NCBI GenBank assembly: GCA_003952965.2
Contig: CM025854.1
Location: 13,457,704 to 13,521,703 of the forward strand
DNA length: 64,000 bases
DNA from: Morella rubra
Lineage: Eukaryota > Streptophyta > Magnoliopsida > Fagales > Myricaceae
Direction: 5' to 3'
The translations under genes were made by a program, and so were the position numbers. The notes under the pieces were generated by a model. The model worked only from the letters and a program-made list of their open reading frames with translations, was not told the origin of the DNA and ran no database searches. Below are positions 1 to 12,531 of this stretch, in pieces. How positions within the stretch are numbered: position 1 is the first letter of the stretch; the number at the start of each line of letters is the position of its first letter.

Positions 1-861
1 ACTTATGGGAAGTTAGTCTTTAAAATTGGATGTTTTAAAGTGGCCAAAATCGTGGTTTTAAATGAACTGGATCATGTGCTTAAGTTGAAGAGGTCGACTG
101 GCTTCGACCGGTCTATGTTTTGAAATAAATCTGTTGAAATTCTGACAATATGACCGTTGGGTAACGGTAACCTGAAGCGGTCGACCGGTACAACGGTAAA
201 ATTCATTAACGGCTATAAACGGCTAGTTTTCTCATGTGGACTATATAAAGACTTTCCTATTGTCTCTAAATAAGAGAGCTCAACCACATATCATTTACAT
301 AGCTTGAGAAATATCTTAAACCTTCCTATTCCATATTTCTCATATCATTCACACAAATTACACTTTTATCTTGTCATTGTGTGAATCAAAGAGATAGAGC
401 TTTCCATTTTCATATCTACTCTTTGAGAGAGTTTATTCTTGTAATCTTTCTATCCATAAGAGGTGATTCCTTTAGTGAGGTTGTTCACTAAAGAAGAAGC
501 TTAGAGAGGTATATCTCAAGCTTGGTTGGGTTGTGAATATTGAGCCCGGAAAAATACTTGTACGGTTCTCTAGCACCCGTAAGCTAGTGTGTACATTATT
601 TGGAAGATAGTAGGAAAACCTCAAGGCTCGGTAAAGGAGCTTGAGGGGTGGATGTAGGCGGGTTTGCCGAACCACCTAAAAATCACGTGTTTGCTTCTCT
701 ATCCCTACTTTTTACATTTAACACTTATTCTCTTATCGCATATATATACTTGTGCTAAATTAGTCTTTACTTTGCAAACACAACTTTGGGGATTAAAAGT
801 GAAAAAGTTTAGAAACTCAGTTCACCCTCCCTCTTGTGTTGCCTTAATTCTTGGACTTACA
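1..861 (+). repeat. LTR of a retrotransposon (family X), cut by the window start
   Basis: This is homologous, in reverse complement, to the delimited LTR at 29205-30399. Shared landmarks include the 'ggatgtaggcgggtttgccg' and 'aaccacctaaaaatcacgtg' blocks and the block around 540-570 (gagcccggaaaaatacttg). The right end reads ...cttggacttaca at 861, giving the CA terminus expected of an LTR. No primer binding site follows, so this is a solo LTR or a 3' LTR. The left end lies outside the window. GTCGAC-centred palindromes occur near 90-200. It contains no host gene; open frames at 472-864 are LTR sequence. Confidence 0.75.
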
Positions 862-1116
862 TAAATACCATCTCTTGGGGTATAATTTAATCTAACAGAT
901 ATATATAACCTGATTTTTAAAACATGATTGCCTTGCAAAACTAATTCATTGAACTAATTAATTAGTATAAACGAAATCCTCGGGCTAGCTATACGAGAAC
1001 CTGCGAAAGCAGACAATGACAGGGAGATCTTAGGATTAGAAGTAATAAATTATAAACAATTAAGCTGCTGCATATATAAGGTTAGTTGAATTGAGATTGA
1101 ACGTCCAAACCGATGT

Positions 1117-1117
1117 A

Positions 1118-1170
<53 letters not shown>
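1117..1170. repeat. Compound (TA)n(TG)n microsatellite
   Basis: An uninterrupted TA run passes directly into about 19 TG units. It lies in intergenic DNA and is probably polymorphic in length. Confidence 0.95.
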
Positions 1171-1171
<1 letters not shown>

Positions 1172-2653
1172 TGGCCGTTAAAGTGAATTAGAAGAGCTTT
1201 TGATTACTAGTCATGCTTTGTTAGTTTATCATTAGTCTTGGTCTAAAATAATTCTTCAACGTACGCAAGCACCATGTCATCCATGTGGAGCTAGCTAAAA
1301 TAAGGTCAAGATCAGATAGGAGGATTAAAAAAAAAAAAAAAAACCTTTAATGTTCCGCTTGTAACATGACATTCGTGCCTTTAACTACAAACAATTTGGA
1401 CAAATGATCACGAACGGCTCGGATACTAGCTAGGTTGTTTTTATTTTTTTTTTTTTCTCTTTTCTCGGAGCTGTTTTCGGAAAACTCATGTAATCTTTCA
1501 GGTATTTGATTTGAGCTAGCTAGTTGTAAAGAAATCATGTGATGTCTTTTAATAAGGCTCTTAAGTAAAATAAATGAATATTATACTTATGATCATGTTA
1601 AGGTCAATAGATTACACTAGTAAGATCCTCTTCTGCTGCCCATTTTGTTGTTACTTAACGTGGGGTTTCTTTCTTATATGCCGCCGGACTAAGTCGAAGT
1701 CGTGTAGTTTAGTAAATGATGATAGTGCCGATGCCAACTAATGCATATGAAATTGAGTTTTAAAGATTCAAAGTCTTGAAAAATTTGTACATTGAAGAAC
1801 TAAAAAAGTCTTTTAATTTCATACTTATGTGTTTGTTTTTATCTAGACTTCTAGTAAGTTGAGGCTTTGATTATTGTAGAATGACTCTTGAAAAGATGTA
1901 GCATAATTAATAAAAGAAATAATATAAATAGATGATGGGATCATATACAGAAGTTATTCAATCAGAAAATTGTATTCAATACTACTCTTTGAAATCAGAA
2001 ATTTGGTTGAACATTATTCCCTTTTATTCTCCATGTGGTTGCGAATTTGTGTTCTCAAATTGTATTCAATAGACTAAAGGTAGGTTTTCTCATTGTCCTT
2101 CTCAGTTGGAGTAGAAGTCAAGGATTTTAGGAGAAAGTAACGTGAGGGAAAGTCGCACCCAGTTGATCATCAACGAGAAATAAATCTCTCTGTGACTCAA
2201 AAAGGAAAAGGCCGGTCACAAGGAAAAGGCACGCTTCTAGATGATCTATCAATAGACTGGTAGCTAGTTAATTCGCTATGTTTTTTCCCCTTTTCCAAAT
2301 TGTAGTTGCGTTGCCGGCCGGCGAGGAAAGGGAAAACGTAGTACTGGTGCTGCATTCACTGAGGCATGAGGCATTCTATACATATACATACAGGTAGGAG
2401 AATCACGAAAACACGTAGTCTGTGCGCTTTAGGGTTTATATATCTCAGGGGCCGGTGAGATGTGAGATGTACAAGTACTCTTCGATCGGTCCCCACAATT
2501 GACTCTCGTATTCTTTTTTCTTATAGAATATACAAGTAGTCGTAGTACTTTTACCCATAAATTTTGATTCATTTCAGTACTACGTACCCTGCAGATAGGG
2601 TTGAACCTGATCAAACCTCGTATCCCATAAATCCTGATTAATTTCATTGACAG

Positions 2654-2684
<31 letters not shown>
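2654..2684. repeat. (TA)n microsatellite
   Basis: About 15 TA units in intergenic DNA. Confidence 0.95.
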
Positions 2685-2685
<1 letters not shown>

Positions 2686-3125
2686 TGAATAGAACCTCAA
2701 ACCTTGTATCTGAGGAACAAAAAAGACAATTACAAAATCACAAAACACCGGCCTAGTTATAATTTCTTTTAGGTAAAAATATCACTCATTGTTTTGGACT
2801 ATCCAGAAGGAGGCAATTAGCCTTCGAAAGGCAAGCGAAGAGTGGATTGAAGTCTAAGGAGATAAAATAAGAGATCCTAGTTAAGCCCTCAAATAAGTTG
2901 GAGCAAACTTTATCTGGGATCATCTAGGACTCTTAAGTGCCAAAATACGATGATTAATATTGACTAGTTAGGCCGACTATCAACTTTGGAGCCTTGTAGG
3001 TTATATATATAACCCAAACACAAACATGAGAAAGCACAGTTAGAAAAACTTCCTACAATATTATTGGGAAAATATTACAACAGAAAGGAATTATATAACC
3101 CAAACACAGATCTTAGAGAAATCTC

Positions 3126-3152
3126 CTATATATATATATATATATATATATA
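3126..3152. repeat. (TA)n microsatellite
   Basis: About 13 TA units. The open frame over it (Tyr-Ile repeats) is an artefact of the repeat. Confidence 0.95.
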
Positions 3153-6100
3153 CAAAAGGAGAGTTCATCATATTATGTTTCCAAAAAGATTCTTCTCTAA
3201 AACTGATTTCCTGGAAATACTCGAGTCAAAAGGGACATTGTTTGACATTTCTGCTCATGCTTTGAGTTTCTTTTTTTTTCTTTTTATATCATATTTACAA
3301 GTTGGCATGTAGGTCGGCCTGTTCCATTTCTCTACTGCTAAAGCTGGTATACAGATCATGATCAGATGATGATTGAGTTTCTTTTTTCTTTTTTTAACAC
3401 TGTTACTCAACCTGCAACACGAGAAATTTGTCTATTTAAGATACATGACGGGGTCAAGCAAAACCAAGGATGAAACCACGTCATATACATAAAGGATTGA
3501 GATGCGCCCGAAAACAGCTAGAGTATATGAGAGGTTCTGTCAAGATTCTTTTATCCACCGCCAGCTTGAACCAAACTCTGTCAAACCGAGCATACGACGT
3601 GCAGATGTCTCTAACCCAAGCAATAACGACTTGATTCCAAATATGTTGTTTTAGTTCCTTTGCAGGGAAATTAATGGCTTCCACACAATCTCACATCCCA
3701 GTTGTATTCTGAAATCATTTTACAGCCGTTGTTTTGGCTCACAGTAACCCATCTATATATAACCCTGTCCAGGGCATTCCAACTGCGGTGTTCTTCCACC
3801 AGTTTCTCTCCTAGACAACAGAGAAGTTGAACCAGCTTGTATTCGTATGATCAAATCATATATCGTAGAGCTTTCTAACTCCAACCATTATTACTTCCAA
3901 ATAAAAAAATTCAGATATTGTTGTTATTTTAATGTAAGAATACTATATTTTCTCGGTTTATCATATCCATTAAATTATATGATTAAGCGATTAGAAACTC
4001 CAAACTATTCAATTTTAGAAGCATTATCATAGAATTACTTTCTTCTGCATGGTCATAATCCGTTGTTTTGAAGAGTTAGGAATTATGTATGAGTTATATT
4101 TCTCTGCCGGTTTCAGCAATTAGTGTCCATCTGATGCTTCTCTTATAAGTCAATTATTCAGGTTTTATTCCAAAGTTCATGAGAATTTAGGGGTGAAAGT
4201 ACTTCAAGCCCGTTAAATTTACAGCGACTCGTTCTTTTAATTTTTATATACATTAAACGCCGGGATACAAATTATAACCAGGCATGTACCTCAACCCATG
4301 TATTCCTAGCTCATTTGTTTTACTAATTGTATGCTTATATATATTATTCTTAATTGGTTAAATATTCTTGTGTATGTACTTTGTTGTCTGCACAAATTAA
4401 CTACCGGCCTGCATCCATAAATACAACTTCAATTTTTTTTTTTTTTAGTTCTAGACTTTGATCAGTTGTTGGGAGTTTAAATGCACTCCATGTATTTCTT
4501 CAAAAAGTGGGGGAATAAATGAAAATCGGTATTGCTCTCAATCTGGTACGTACTACTCCGAGCCTCGCTCTTCAGCATATACTGTCTGAAGAGTAGAGGC
4601 CCAACTCCGCAGCAAAGAAAATCCTATTTAATACTTATAGTCATTAAAACAAAGCGGTAACAAAACTAAATAATCTTAGCATCGTAGTTGGTTAAGACTA
4701 GCTTAGGATCTTCCATACGCCCAGAGCAATGTCAGCAAAATTATACCTCAACAATACAGAACAACGATTGAATACCACCATATATATGAGCTGATGGATA
4801 GCGTTTAGTTACTTTGAGAATGTTGATATTCATAAACGAACTCTTATGAGACCAACACATGCAGTAACATCTGGAATAGAAAAAAATCAGTACAAGGATA
4901 TATTCGCAAATTTTTGTTACATAGTATTTCTAAATCTGATAGTTGCACAGATGCAGAGATAGACAAAACAATACACCCTTGAAATAAAATAAAAGTTTAC
5001 ACTAGATTCTACGAATGCTCAGAGCTTATAGATATGAGCGTAATATAGCGCTTATCCTACGGAGAGGCAATATAGACTTCACCAGCCCTATAATAAGGTT
5101 CAACTGTTATGTCTATCTCTCTCTGAATTTCTGAATATATAATTCATGCAAGGAAATTAGCGAAGACAGTAAATACTTCAAGTCCACTAATAGAAACAAC
5201 CCTATTGAGAAAGTTAAATTATGTAGGGAAGTAACCGTTAGATCAACGGAATCTACTTAATTCAAGCACAGCAGCGCCGTACTTCCAGTTAACAATATCT
5301 TTCATACTAGCAATAGAAGCAACCGTGAGATCCTATGGTGTTAGGATTTAATTTTACCTAATCCTGTGGCATGCCTTTTCGCACGTCAATTAATGACCAT
5401 CCTTAATTGACTTGACTGAACGGAATTTTTATGAAGCGTTCTAGGACGAGATTAGAGCAAAATTAAGTTAAGCATACTCTTTACATTTAACATCCTAAAT
5501 CTACCATATCTTGTCTCGCCATTGTGCCACAAATAATCTTATGGTTATTTAACGCCCCCCAACATCTATATTGGGGGAGCACCAAAGTAGGTTGAGATAG
5601 GTTGATGGGGCGGGTGGAGGAGTTCGACTTTCCTTAACACCTGAATCTCTTAAGGTAATGCCATTAAAATGCCCACGGGAGATTAATATAATGCGTGGTG
5701 CTAGACTGGCAGACCGAATATAACCGTGTAGTTTACCCATTAACATTAAGTGATGGCAGTACCTTTAAGTGCGACAATACCCAACAGATAGATTTAGTTA
5801 TATAGTCTCTTTCATAACAGTTATCAAGGCACTCGAAGAGGTAGACCTCTCAGTGTTTACGAACGTATTATGATCTAAATTCCCTAGCCAGCCTGCTTGT
5901 GTACACACTGTGCGCGATCAATGTCTATATCTCCAACTACCATACGTATTCTCTTTCGTATTTATTTCTTTCTTTGGAGAAATATTAGCGTACTCTGTAT
6001 ACGATCCTTGCACGCCTCCTGTAATACTGCAGGAGGACGACTGAGTTAACTTGCCATGTATCCTCCCGAAATCTCTTCACACCCCCCCAAATTCTGAGCT

Positions 6101-6639
6101 ATTTACCAAATATCACTTTCTGCACCGTACATTAAACAATCATAACTTACCTCTAAAATATCTCATGATTACACTATTCTCGCTCTAATACATACTCTCC
6201 TCAATTACCAAATATTTAAACCTTTCCACTATACAATATATATAAAGTATTGATATTATCTCATAACTTATACCGTAAAATTACTAATAACAGATTAAGT
6301 TCTCTTCTAAGAGCGATTAAATAATTCTAATAGTGATTTAATTTCATCAAAGACAAAGAGATACACTATGAATGTGTGTTCAATATTGAGAGTGGTGTTC
6401 GCAAGTGTATTATGTAGTGTGATTGTAGTTGTACAGAGGATTTGGAAGGAGGAAACAAGTGTGTAGATGGTTCGTGCAAAAGTTGGGTGGTAGTGAAACG
6501 TTTATTAGTTGAAAATAGTGTGGCCAATGAACTAGTGTTCTATGAAAGTCTATTTTGAAGTTTACGTCTCTCGACGGAGGGCTGGCTCGTAACTTGTTCT
6601 GTGATAATTTGAGTTAGGCCATGAGTTTATCGGAGAGTG

Positions 6640-8110
6640 AGAGCGTATTCGTGCTATTAGATGCACAAAACTCCTTAAACTGGTTGTAAAACGGTTTGTG
6701 GTCGATCGAATAATGAGGATGTATTGTTCCCGACTCTTCTATTGTATGTTAATAATCGCGCCTGGTAGAAAGGTCGTCGGAGACCCTGTTTTGTCTACTA
6801 TGTGTTGCATATCGCCATAGCACATGTTCACCAAGCACATAGTTGGATTCCTCAAAATGTGCCATCGAGCGCACATTCTGTCCTCGGTCGACAAAAATTT
6901 CTCGACACTGTTTTCAACATGTCATAAATGAGATTCTTAGGCTCTACTACGATTTGCCACTCTTAAATCTAGCCGTGCACAAAACTCCCACGGACGGGTT
7001 TCAAAATCGGCGGACAATCTATAGTTCATCCCATCTATTGTTTGTGCATCACCCGCAACATTAGTCCTTTCTGGATTACAACATCTCCGAGGAGTGTCTC
7101 AGTCGACAGTCTTGATCGTCTTTTTTGTGCGAACACCTACCTCATTAAACACATGTAAACCATGCTACTGCAATTAGGGCGTTCAAACAGAGTTTTTACT
7201 AGTTCCAATGTAATTAATTAATTTGACGTGTCTGAATGTTTATTAACAGCGTGCGGACGCTTAGCAGATTTATTTAACATTACTCATGTTGTTAAATTTA
7301 CTAAATTTAATTTACTACACTCAACTTAATTTATTTAAACGATTTAATTTACATAATTAATTTACTTCACTTAATTTAATTTACTTCGCTCAATTTCACA
7401 GTGTAATTTGGCTCAAATTTTTAACTTTATTTATTTATTTTGAATACATAAAAAAAAATATAGTTTAAGCATACTTTTATATTAAACATTCCGTTATAAC
7501 TAATCACCCATTTTTGTAATTGTAATTACAATCTAATTACAATAACCATTCCGTTAACATAGCACTCGTACTAATCACTCATTTAATTATACTAATTATC
7601 CGTTTAAATTGTAATAAATTTAAACTAATGAAAAAACATAATTAATATAGAAATCAAAAATAATCCAATACCGAACGAAAAACACAATCATAATGTCTAG
7701 TACAAGCCATGAGACGATCCTTCTATAGGGATAATAAAATAATTAGCGAAAACGGAGACTGAATCTGAGCTGGCGTCCATATCTTGCCGAGGGTGTCACG
7801 AACATGCGCCAAATGCTCCTCCATATTATCCATTTTTCTGTGAATGTTGAGCTATATCGGATCAGCATGATATGGACAGACTGAGACAATTGTTTTCTTA
7901 CAGAGAACAGCCTCTCTGTATACTATTCAGCTCTTCCATCAAAGCCCTATCCGTTAGAGCAAATTTGTTCTCGGTACCCGTCAAGCGGCATTGGAGCTCC
8001 ATGCACAACGAATGCGTCGACTCCACTATCGCCCAAATACTCCCCTTCAACTCCGCTAAAAAGCGTCCGCCCAAGCTGGTTGCTCTGTCTGTCCCCCGAC
8101 ATTGGTGATA
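6640..8110. mobile_element. Possible degenerate DNA-transposon body
   Basis: No intact gene is present. Two short stretches look like decayed coding sequence. Near 6885-6960 (+ strand) a frame reads RSTKISRHCFQHVINEILRL, which resembles the 'T-S-R-F--VL--I--L' helix seen in PIF/Harbinger-type transposases. Near 7900-8100 on the minus strand a frame of about 60 codons is open without low complexity. The segment lies upstream of the CACTA-like end at 9418, so it may be one composite or several unrelated remnants. Family assignment is a guess from motif shape only. Confidence 0.25.
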
Positions 8111-8221
8111 TTTCTCTTGAAGAGATCCATGGTCAACCTAGCAAAAACCGTTTTTTCTTTTTCTGATTACTGATAAGCACACCCTCCCCCTCGCACGGTC
8201 ACCACCCACCTACCTCGCGAC

Positions 8222-8500
8222 CCCGCATGCTCTCTACACTTTAGAAGGCGTCCCCCCCCCCCTCCCGCACCGCCTCGTCCTCCCCAGCCACCCGTCCCGC
8301 CGATGGTCCCCGCTCCCACATCCCGTCCCCCGGCCCCCCATGACCCCGACAACCGCTCCCCCTCCTCGACCCCCCCGCCGCCCCCCTACTTCCTATAACA
8401 CAAACCAAACAGTATAGCCCCCCCCCCCCACTGACACTCACACAAGAACTCGCCAACCACCACCCCCATCCACCCCCGCTCATTACCACATCTGCCCACC
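8222..8500. repeat. C-rich low-complexity tract
   Basis: A strongly strand-asymmetric C-rich block, with runs of 9-13 C at about 8250-8262 and 8419-8430, in an otherwise AT-rich neighbourhood. The glycine-rich open frames on the minus strand are products of this composition and are not genes. Confidence 0.8.
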
Positions 8501-8839
8501 ACTGCGCCTGACACATATGAAACCAGGTCACGAAGAGGTATTTATACCTAGAAGTTGTTTGAGAGAAATCTTTAGAAAATAAACTCGAACGATTAGTGAA
8601 TTTATCTTTTGAGAGGAGAAAGTGTGTGAGAGAGAGGAGAGGTGGAGGTGGTTGATTTTTGCATTAAGGGGTCCGACCTGTTTACATGTGCTACAGAAGC
8701 GTCCGAGCAATTTTCGTAGTCGTTCGGGGCAACCTCTCCCCCCACACACCGGCTCCTCCAGCTCTTCCACATGTCCCGCGCCACCACGCTAAATTCAATA
8801 TCATTAAATATGCCCTATTTGAAAAGCTTCTAGACCTTA

Positions 8840-9418
8840 AATTGTCTGGACGATTTCGACATCACGTTTGTGAACTTTTGCAATGTGGAACCACACTATT
8901 CTCGGAAGAAGCATTCATACTTGTGCGGACATGGTTTTCAGCGTCTGGACGGATTTATTTATTTTTGTTGGAACGCTTATGTTGACGTCCAGAGGGGATT
9001 GAGTGTTTATAACAATTTTTAATTTGTCACTATATACTGACGATTATTATTCGTTAGGAAATGTCCGTGCGGACGTTGTATAAAAAGAGTCCGGACGGTA
9101 TTGTAAAAATTGTGATGATTCTAATTGTCACTCAGTTACAGCGATTTGGAATTTGGCACCCTGCAGCGAGTCCAAAAGTGTTTCTTGTTAGTCCGGACGG
9201 TCTTTTGTTTTTGTGACAATTTTTATCGTCACTCATTCCCGACAAGGTGTGTCTTGTCACACCAGAAATTTGTCCAAGTGGTTTTAGGACCTGTCCGGAT
9301 GGTTTTGACATTCTTGGATGTTTTTGGGTGACGAAATTAATATTTTGTCATAAAAAAGTGACAAAATTTGGTTTAGCACCTAAAATTTTGTCACCTAATA
9401 TTAAGTTTCTCGTAGTGA
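8840..9418 (+). mobile_element. Subterminal and terminal end of a CACTA (En/Spm-like) transposon
   Basis: The right end reads tttctcgtagtg at about 9407-9418. Read on the minus strand this is CACTACGAGAAA, the hallmark terminus of plant CACTA elements. Next to it, 'gtgacaaaattt' and its complement recur as direct and inverted copies (about 9340-9395). Further in, variants of gtccggacgg recur (about 8848, 8943, 9063, 9091, 9191, 9293), as expected of subterminal transposase-binding repeats. The opposite terminus was not found, so the element may be truncated or its other end too degraded. No target duplication could be defined. Confidence 0.6.
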
Positions 9419-10071
9419 GTCCTCGTTTTCTTTTTACCTTTTTAGAAGTTTTTACTTTTTATCATTAATTGGTTTTCCATGACGTGTATACATACATATA
9501 GATATTGGCAGCTGGCCATACAAAATTTTCATCAAAGTTCGGAAGGAAAAGACTCATGGATTTTACTGAGTTGTTTATTCGGATTTTAGGACTTTTAGGA
9601 ATATCTTTAGCAGTATATATTATTTATAATCAAAATCAGAAGTCTTCCTTGAAACCATTTTTCAAAGAGAAATAAAGAACTTCCAATTAAAGAAGAATCG
9701 TTATATATGCCACGACCTGTTAGCTTTAGCTAGAAGATTATGAGAATATATCTAGAGTGGTGCGCGCGCGCGTGTTTGGCCTTTGGGGACATTATGCGGT
9801 CAACCAAGCTGGTTTTTTCAAAATTCCTGAGGTTGAATTATTCATTGCAAATTTCAATGGCTTAGGTGGTCTCAAAAGATGGATTTGGTTGGAAAAAGGC
9901 TCTCCATTCATTATTCGACTATCGCAAGCCATGACACCCATATATAATATCATACTTCATGGCTTGTTTATTGTGGGTACATGGTACTCAATTTTCTCGT
10001 CAATTGAGTCCAAAATTACCTTAAGTTAAGTAGAGATTCACACACACATATATATAATATAATATATAGAT
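9419..10071. other. Intergenic, nothing recognised
   Basis: A 90-codon plus-strand frame (9757-10029) begins beside a short GC repeat (gcgcgcgcg). It matches no family I recognise and is not called as a gene. Confidence 0.4.
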
Positions 10072-10638
10072 TAATTACACTTTTCACTCACATGGTTTGA
10101 ATGTTTTGACACTTTGCACCCACATAGTTTGAACTCTTGACACTTTGGTACTATTCTTTTAAAATTTGAGATATTCTCACATATGTGGTTTTTGGGACGT
10201 CTTAACATTTTGCATCTTGTCAGATTTATCTATTTATTTCGAAATAGAAGGAGTTGCAAGTAACGCAGACGCGTTTGGTACAATGTGGATTGGCGGAAGT
10301 CGCAGTGAAGAGGAAGATGTAGAGTGAAGGGGAGTGAATGAGCTTATCGCGATCGTACAGTTTATTAAGACGAATATAACGAACGACACGCTGTGTTTGC
10401 TCTCGAAGGATAGGAGCATCTCGCCAATAGTGATGGTTTACACGAACGAGTGCTCCAGAGCGAGGTGGCGCAAAACAACGTGGTTGACTTTTCCGTTCAA
10501 AATAACTAATAAATAGACAGCAGGATAAAAATCGAAGGAAATTCAAATCACGTGGGTAAATGTCTCAAATTAGTAGAACGGAATGCAAAGTGTCAAAAAT
10601 CTCAAACTACGTAGGTGCAAAGTATATTTAAACCTATA
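10072..10638. mobile_element. Inverted-repeat (TIR) element with an unexplained interior
   Basis: The left edge (ttaattacacttttcac... then gacactttgca) matches the reverse complement of the right edge (ttaaatatactttgcacc... then gacactttgca) over about 50 bases, with mismatches. The interior at about 10240-10520 is more GC-balanced than the arms and contains an antisense open frame of 106 codons (10226-10546, -). That frame has no recognised domain. The interior could be captured host sequence. The superfamily and target duplication could not be set. Confidence 0.55.
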
Positions 10639-11067
10639 TATTGTAAATAAACATGCAACTATCCTGGTAATTCTCAAATACGTGAATATCCGAACCAAAC
10701 CCTTAATTTGGCTTGATTCGATTGATTCTTGCTTCTTTTTTTCTTGAATTTTTGTGGCCTACAAATTACGGAATCAACCTGAACCGTTCAATTCAATTAT
10801 CTGATTTCCATACCAATCTAAGACAGATTCTTTGTTCAAAGAGCAAATGCTATAGATATATAGTTATCTATTGTATGCAGGTTAATGTTCTTTAATTTCG
10901 TCAAATAATAGGTACCAAATACTTCAACATTAATTAGATTTAGAACTATGGTTTAAATTTATTGATTGTTTGGAGAAAAATATAAATATATTACGTTGAA
11001 GAAACTATGCGCATACATTAACTGTTGGTGCATATAAATGATATATATGGTATATTAAGTTATTTAA

Positions 11068-11432
11068 AGGGATAAATACACTTTGCACCCTCTAATTATA
11101 GGGGTTTTGATACTTTGTATTCCCATATATTATTTTTCTTACATTGTACTCACTAACTATTGATTTCAAAATACTTTACACCATTTGTTAAAATTTTCTG
11201 TCAATTTAAATGAAAAATAATTTTTTGGTACGTGAAATAACAATTGTGTCCGCATAATTTTTATAGTAGTAATCATTTTATGAGGGTAAAATCAAAATTT
11301 TGAGGACAAAAAATCAATTTCCATCCAAATTGACAGAAACTTTTAATAGAAATTTAATATACAAAAATAATAGATGGGATTCAAATGTCAATAGCCTGAT
11401 AGTTAGATAGAGTAAAGTGTATTTATTCCTTA
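11068..11432. mobile_element. Foldback/MITE-like element with long inverted repeats
   Basis: The left arm begins aagggataaatacacttt. The reverse complement of the right arm begins aaggaataaatacacttt, and the arms stay alignable for over 100 bases (both include 'ttctgtcaattt'). Flanks read TTAA on both sides, either as part of the arm or as a target duplication. The arms share the 'ataaatacactttgcaccc' signature with a block at about 48480. It is non-coding. Confidence 0.65.
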
Positions 11433-11674
11433 ACTAAAAAAATAGACTAAATTAATTGATCTTTGGCATAAGCAATCATAGAATAATCTTGGGATATTCT
11501 TGAAACATTGATCTTACCAACAGAAGAAGGTTGATTTGTATTGAAGCGCAGAATAGCTAAAAATTGGATTATTTATATATGTAGTATAAAAAAAGAAAAG
11601 GATTCATAGAATCAAACCAAAAGGACATGCTGCATGCATAAACTTGGATTTTTTTTTTCTAAGCGCATAAACTT

Positions 11675-11897
11675 GGGCATGTTCGTTTTTATCATTTTTG
11701 TAGGATTTGAATCCTACTTTTATTTTTACAATCCAAACATCATAACATACACGTATTTTTATACAACACTTTATTACTTTTTTACACACATCAATCCCTT
11801 TCAACAACTTCTATACGCATTTTTATACAACTTTAACACTACCTAAATATTCACAATTTCATCGTAATCCTAAAAAAAATATGAAAACGAACCTGCC
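11675..11897. mobile_element. MITE, about 223 bp
   Basis: The left terminus gggcatgttcgttttt... mirrors the right terminus ...aaaacgaacctgcc. The two can be aligned for about 35 bases, including 'aggatt' internally. The interior is AT-rich and non-coding. The terminus resembles those of hAT or PIF-type MITEs. No clear target duplication was seen. Confidence 0.6.
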
Positions 11898-12440
11898 TTC
11901 TTGGATTAATCGATTTCTTTGATGGAATTGAATTGCTCAGTCCCCGCTCCCATCCCAACCCTTCCCCTGTTGGGAAGTGGGAATGAGGTATATACCTCTC
12001 TCTTTTAAATCAGTGGGTGCCCAAAGAGAAAAGTCATCAAAAACAGCTGGTAAGTTGCGAAACGGGAGGACCGACCTCCTCGTAAGTGCATGGGACTCAT
12101 AAAAGGTCCTCGGGCTCGGGACCTACTCGATGTATTCAACTTTCCACGACGACTGGTTTGACCCATGTGGCCGCATGGTGGAACCAAAACGCGCAGCATC
12201 TGTTGGCTGTTGCGTGCTCAATATATTAATATCATTAAGTTTGGTGGTCAATTTGGGAAATTTTTAATGTCTTGCTTTCGACTCTTTTTTTTTTTTAATT
12301 TATTTTTTTCAGTCAACATATTGATTTCGTCTTCAAGACTCTAAGAGATGTTCTCCTTCCAGGTTCTCACGCTGGACACGGTCAGTAAACCATCAAGGGC
12401 CTTCCACCGAATCTCTACGCTCTTCCTCCTCCCTCTCTAG

Positions 12441-12450
12441 CTATATATAT
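12441..12450 (+). promoter_or_regulatory. Probable TATA box of the glutamate decarboxylase gene
   Basis: ctatatatat lies about 90 bases upstream of the start codon, followed by a pyrimidine-rich leader, a normal spacing for a plant 5' UTR. The transcription start itself cannot be seen. Confidence 0.6.
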
Positions 12451-12531
12451 GTGCACATGTGCCCATTAGCTTCCTCACTCAAGTAATTTGCTCTGCATTA
12501 TATTTCTCATCTGTTTGGTTTCTTAACAGCC

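Larger units (their letters stand above)
862..6600. other. Intergenic, no gene recognised
   Basis: I see no conserved protein, splice-linked exon set or RNA gene in this stretch. All open frames are short (at most about 80 codons) and low-complexity or antisense to nothing recognisable. It holds several dinucleotide tracts, listed separately. A TATA-like string (tatatataaccc) lies at about 3754, with no credible coding sequence after it. A small perfect-arm hairpin (cctcctg...caggagg) lies near 6016-6037. Parts may be eroded transposons. Confidence 0.5.

Noticed and set aside
3754..4032. Promoter followed by a small gene
   Set aside because: A TATA-like string is present, but the following 61-codon frame is AT-rich and shows no recognisable feature.
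6016..6037. Rho-independent terminator-like hairpin
   Set aside because: A short perfect-arm hairpin without a T tract, in a eukaryotic genome; no function inferred.
8167..8531. Glycine-rich protein frames on the minus strand
   Set aside because: They are direct translations of the C-rich tract in two frames at once, so composition explains them.
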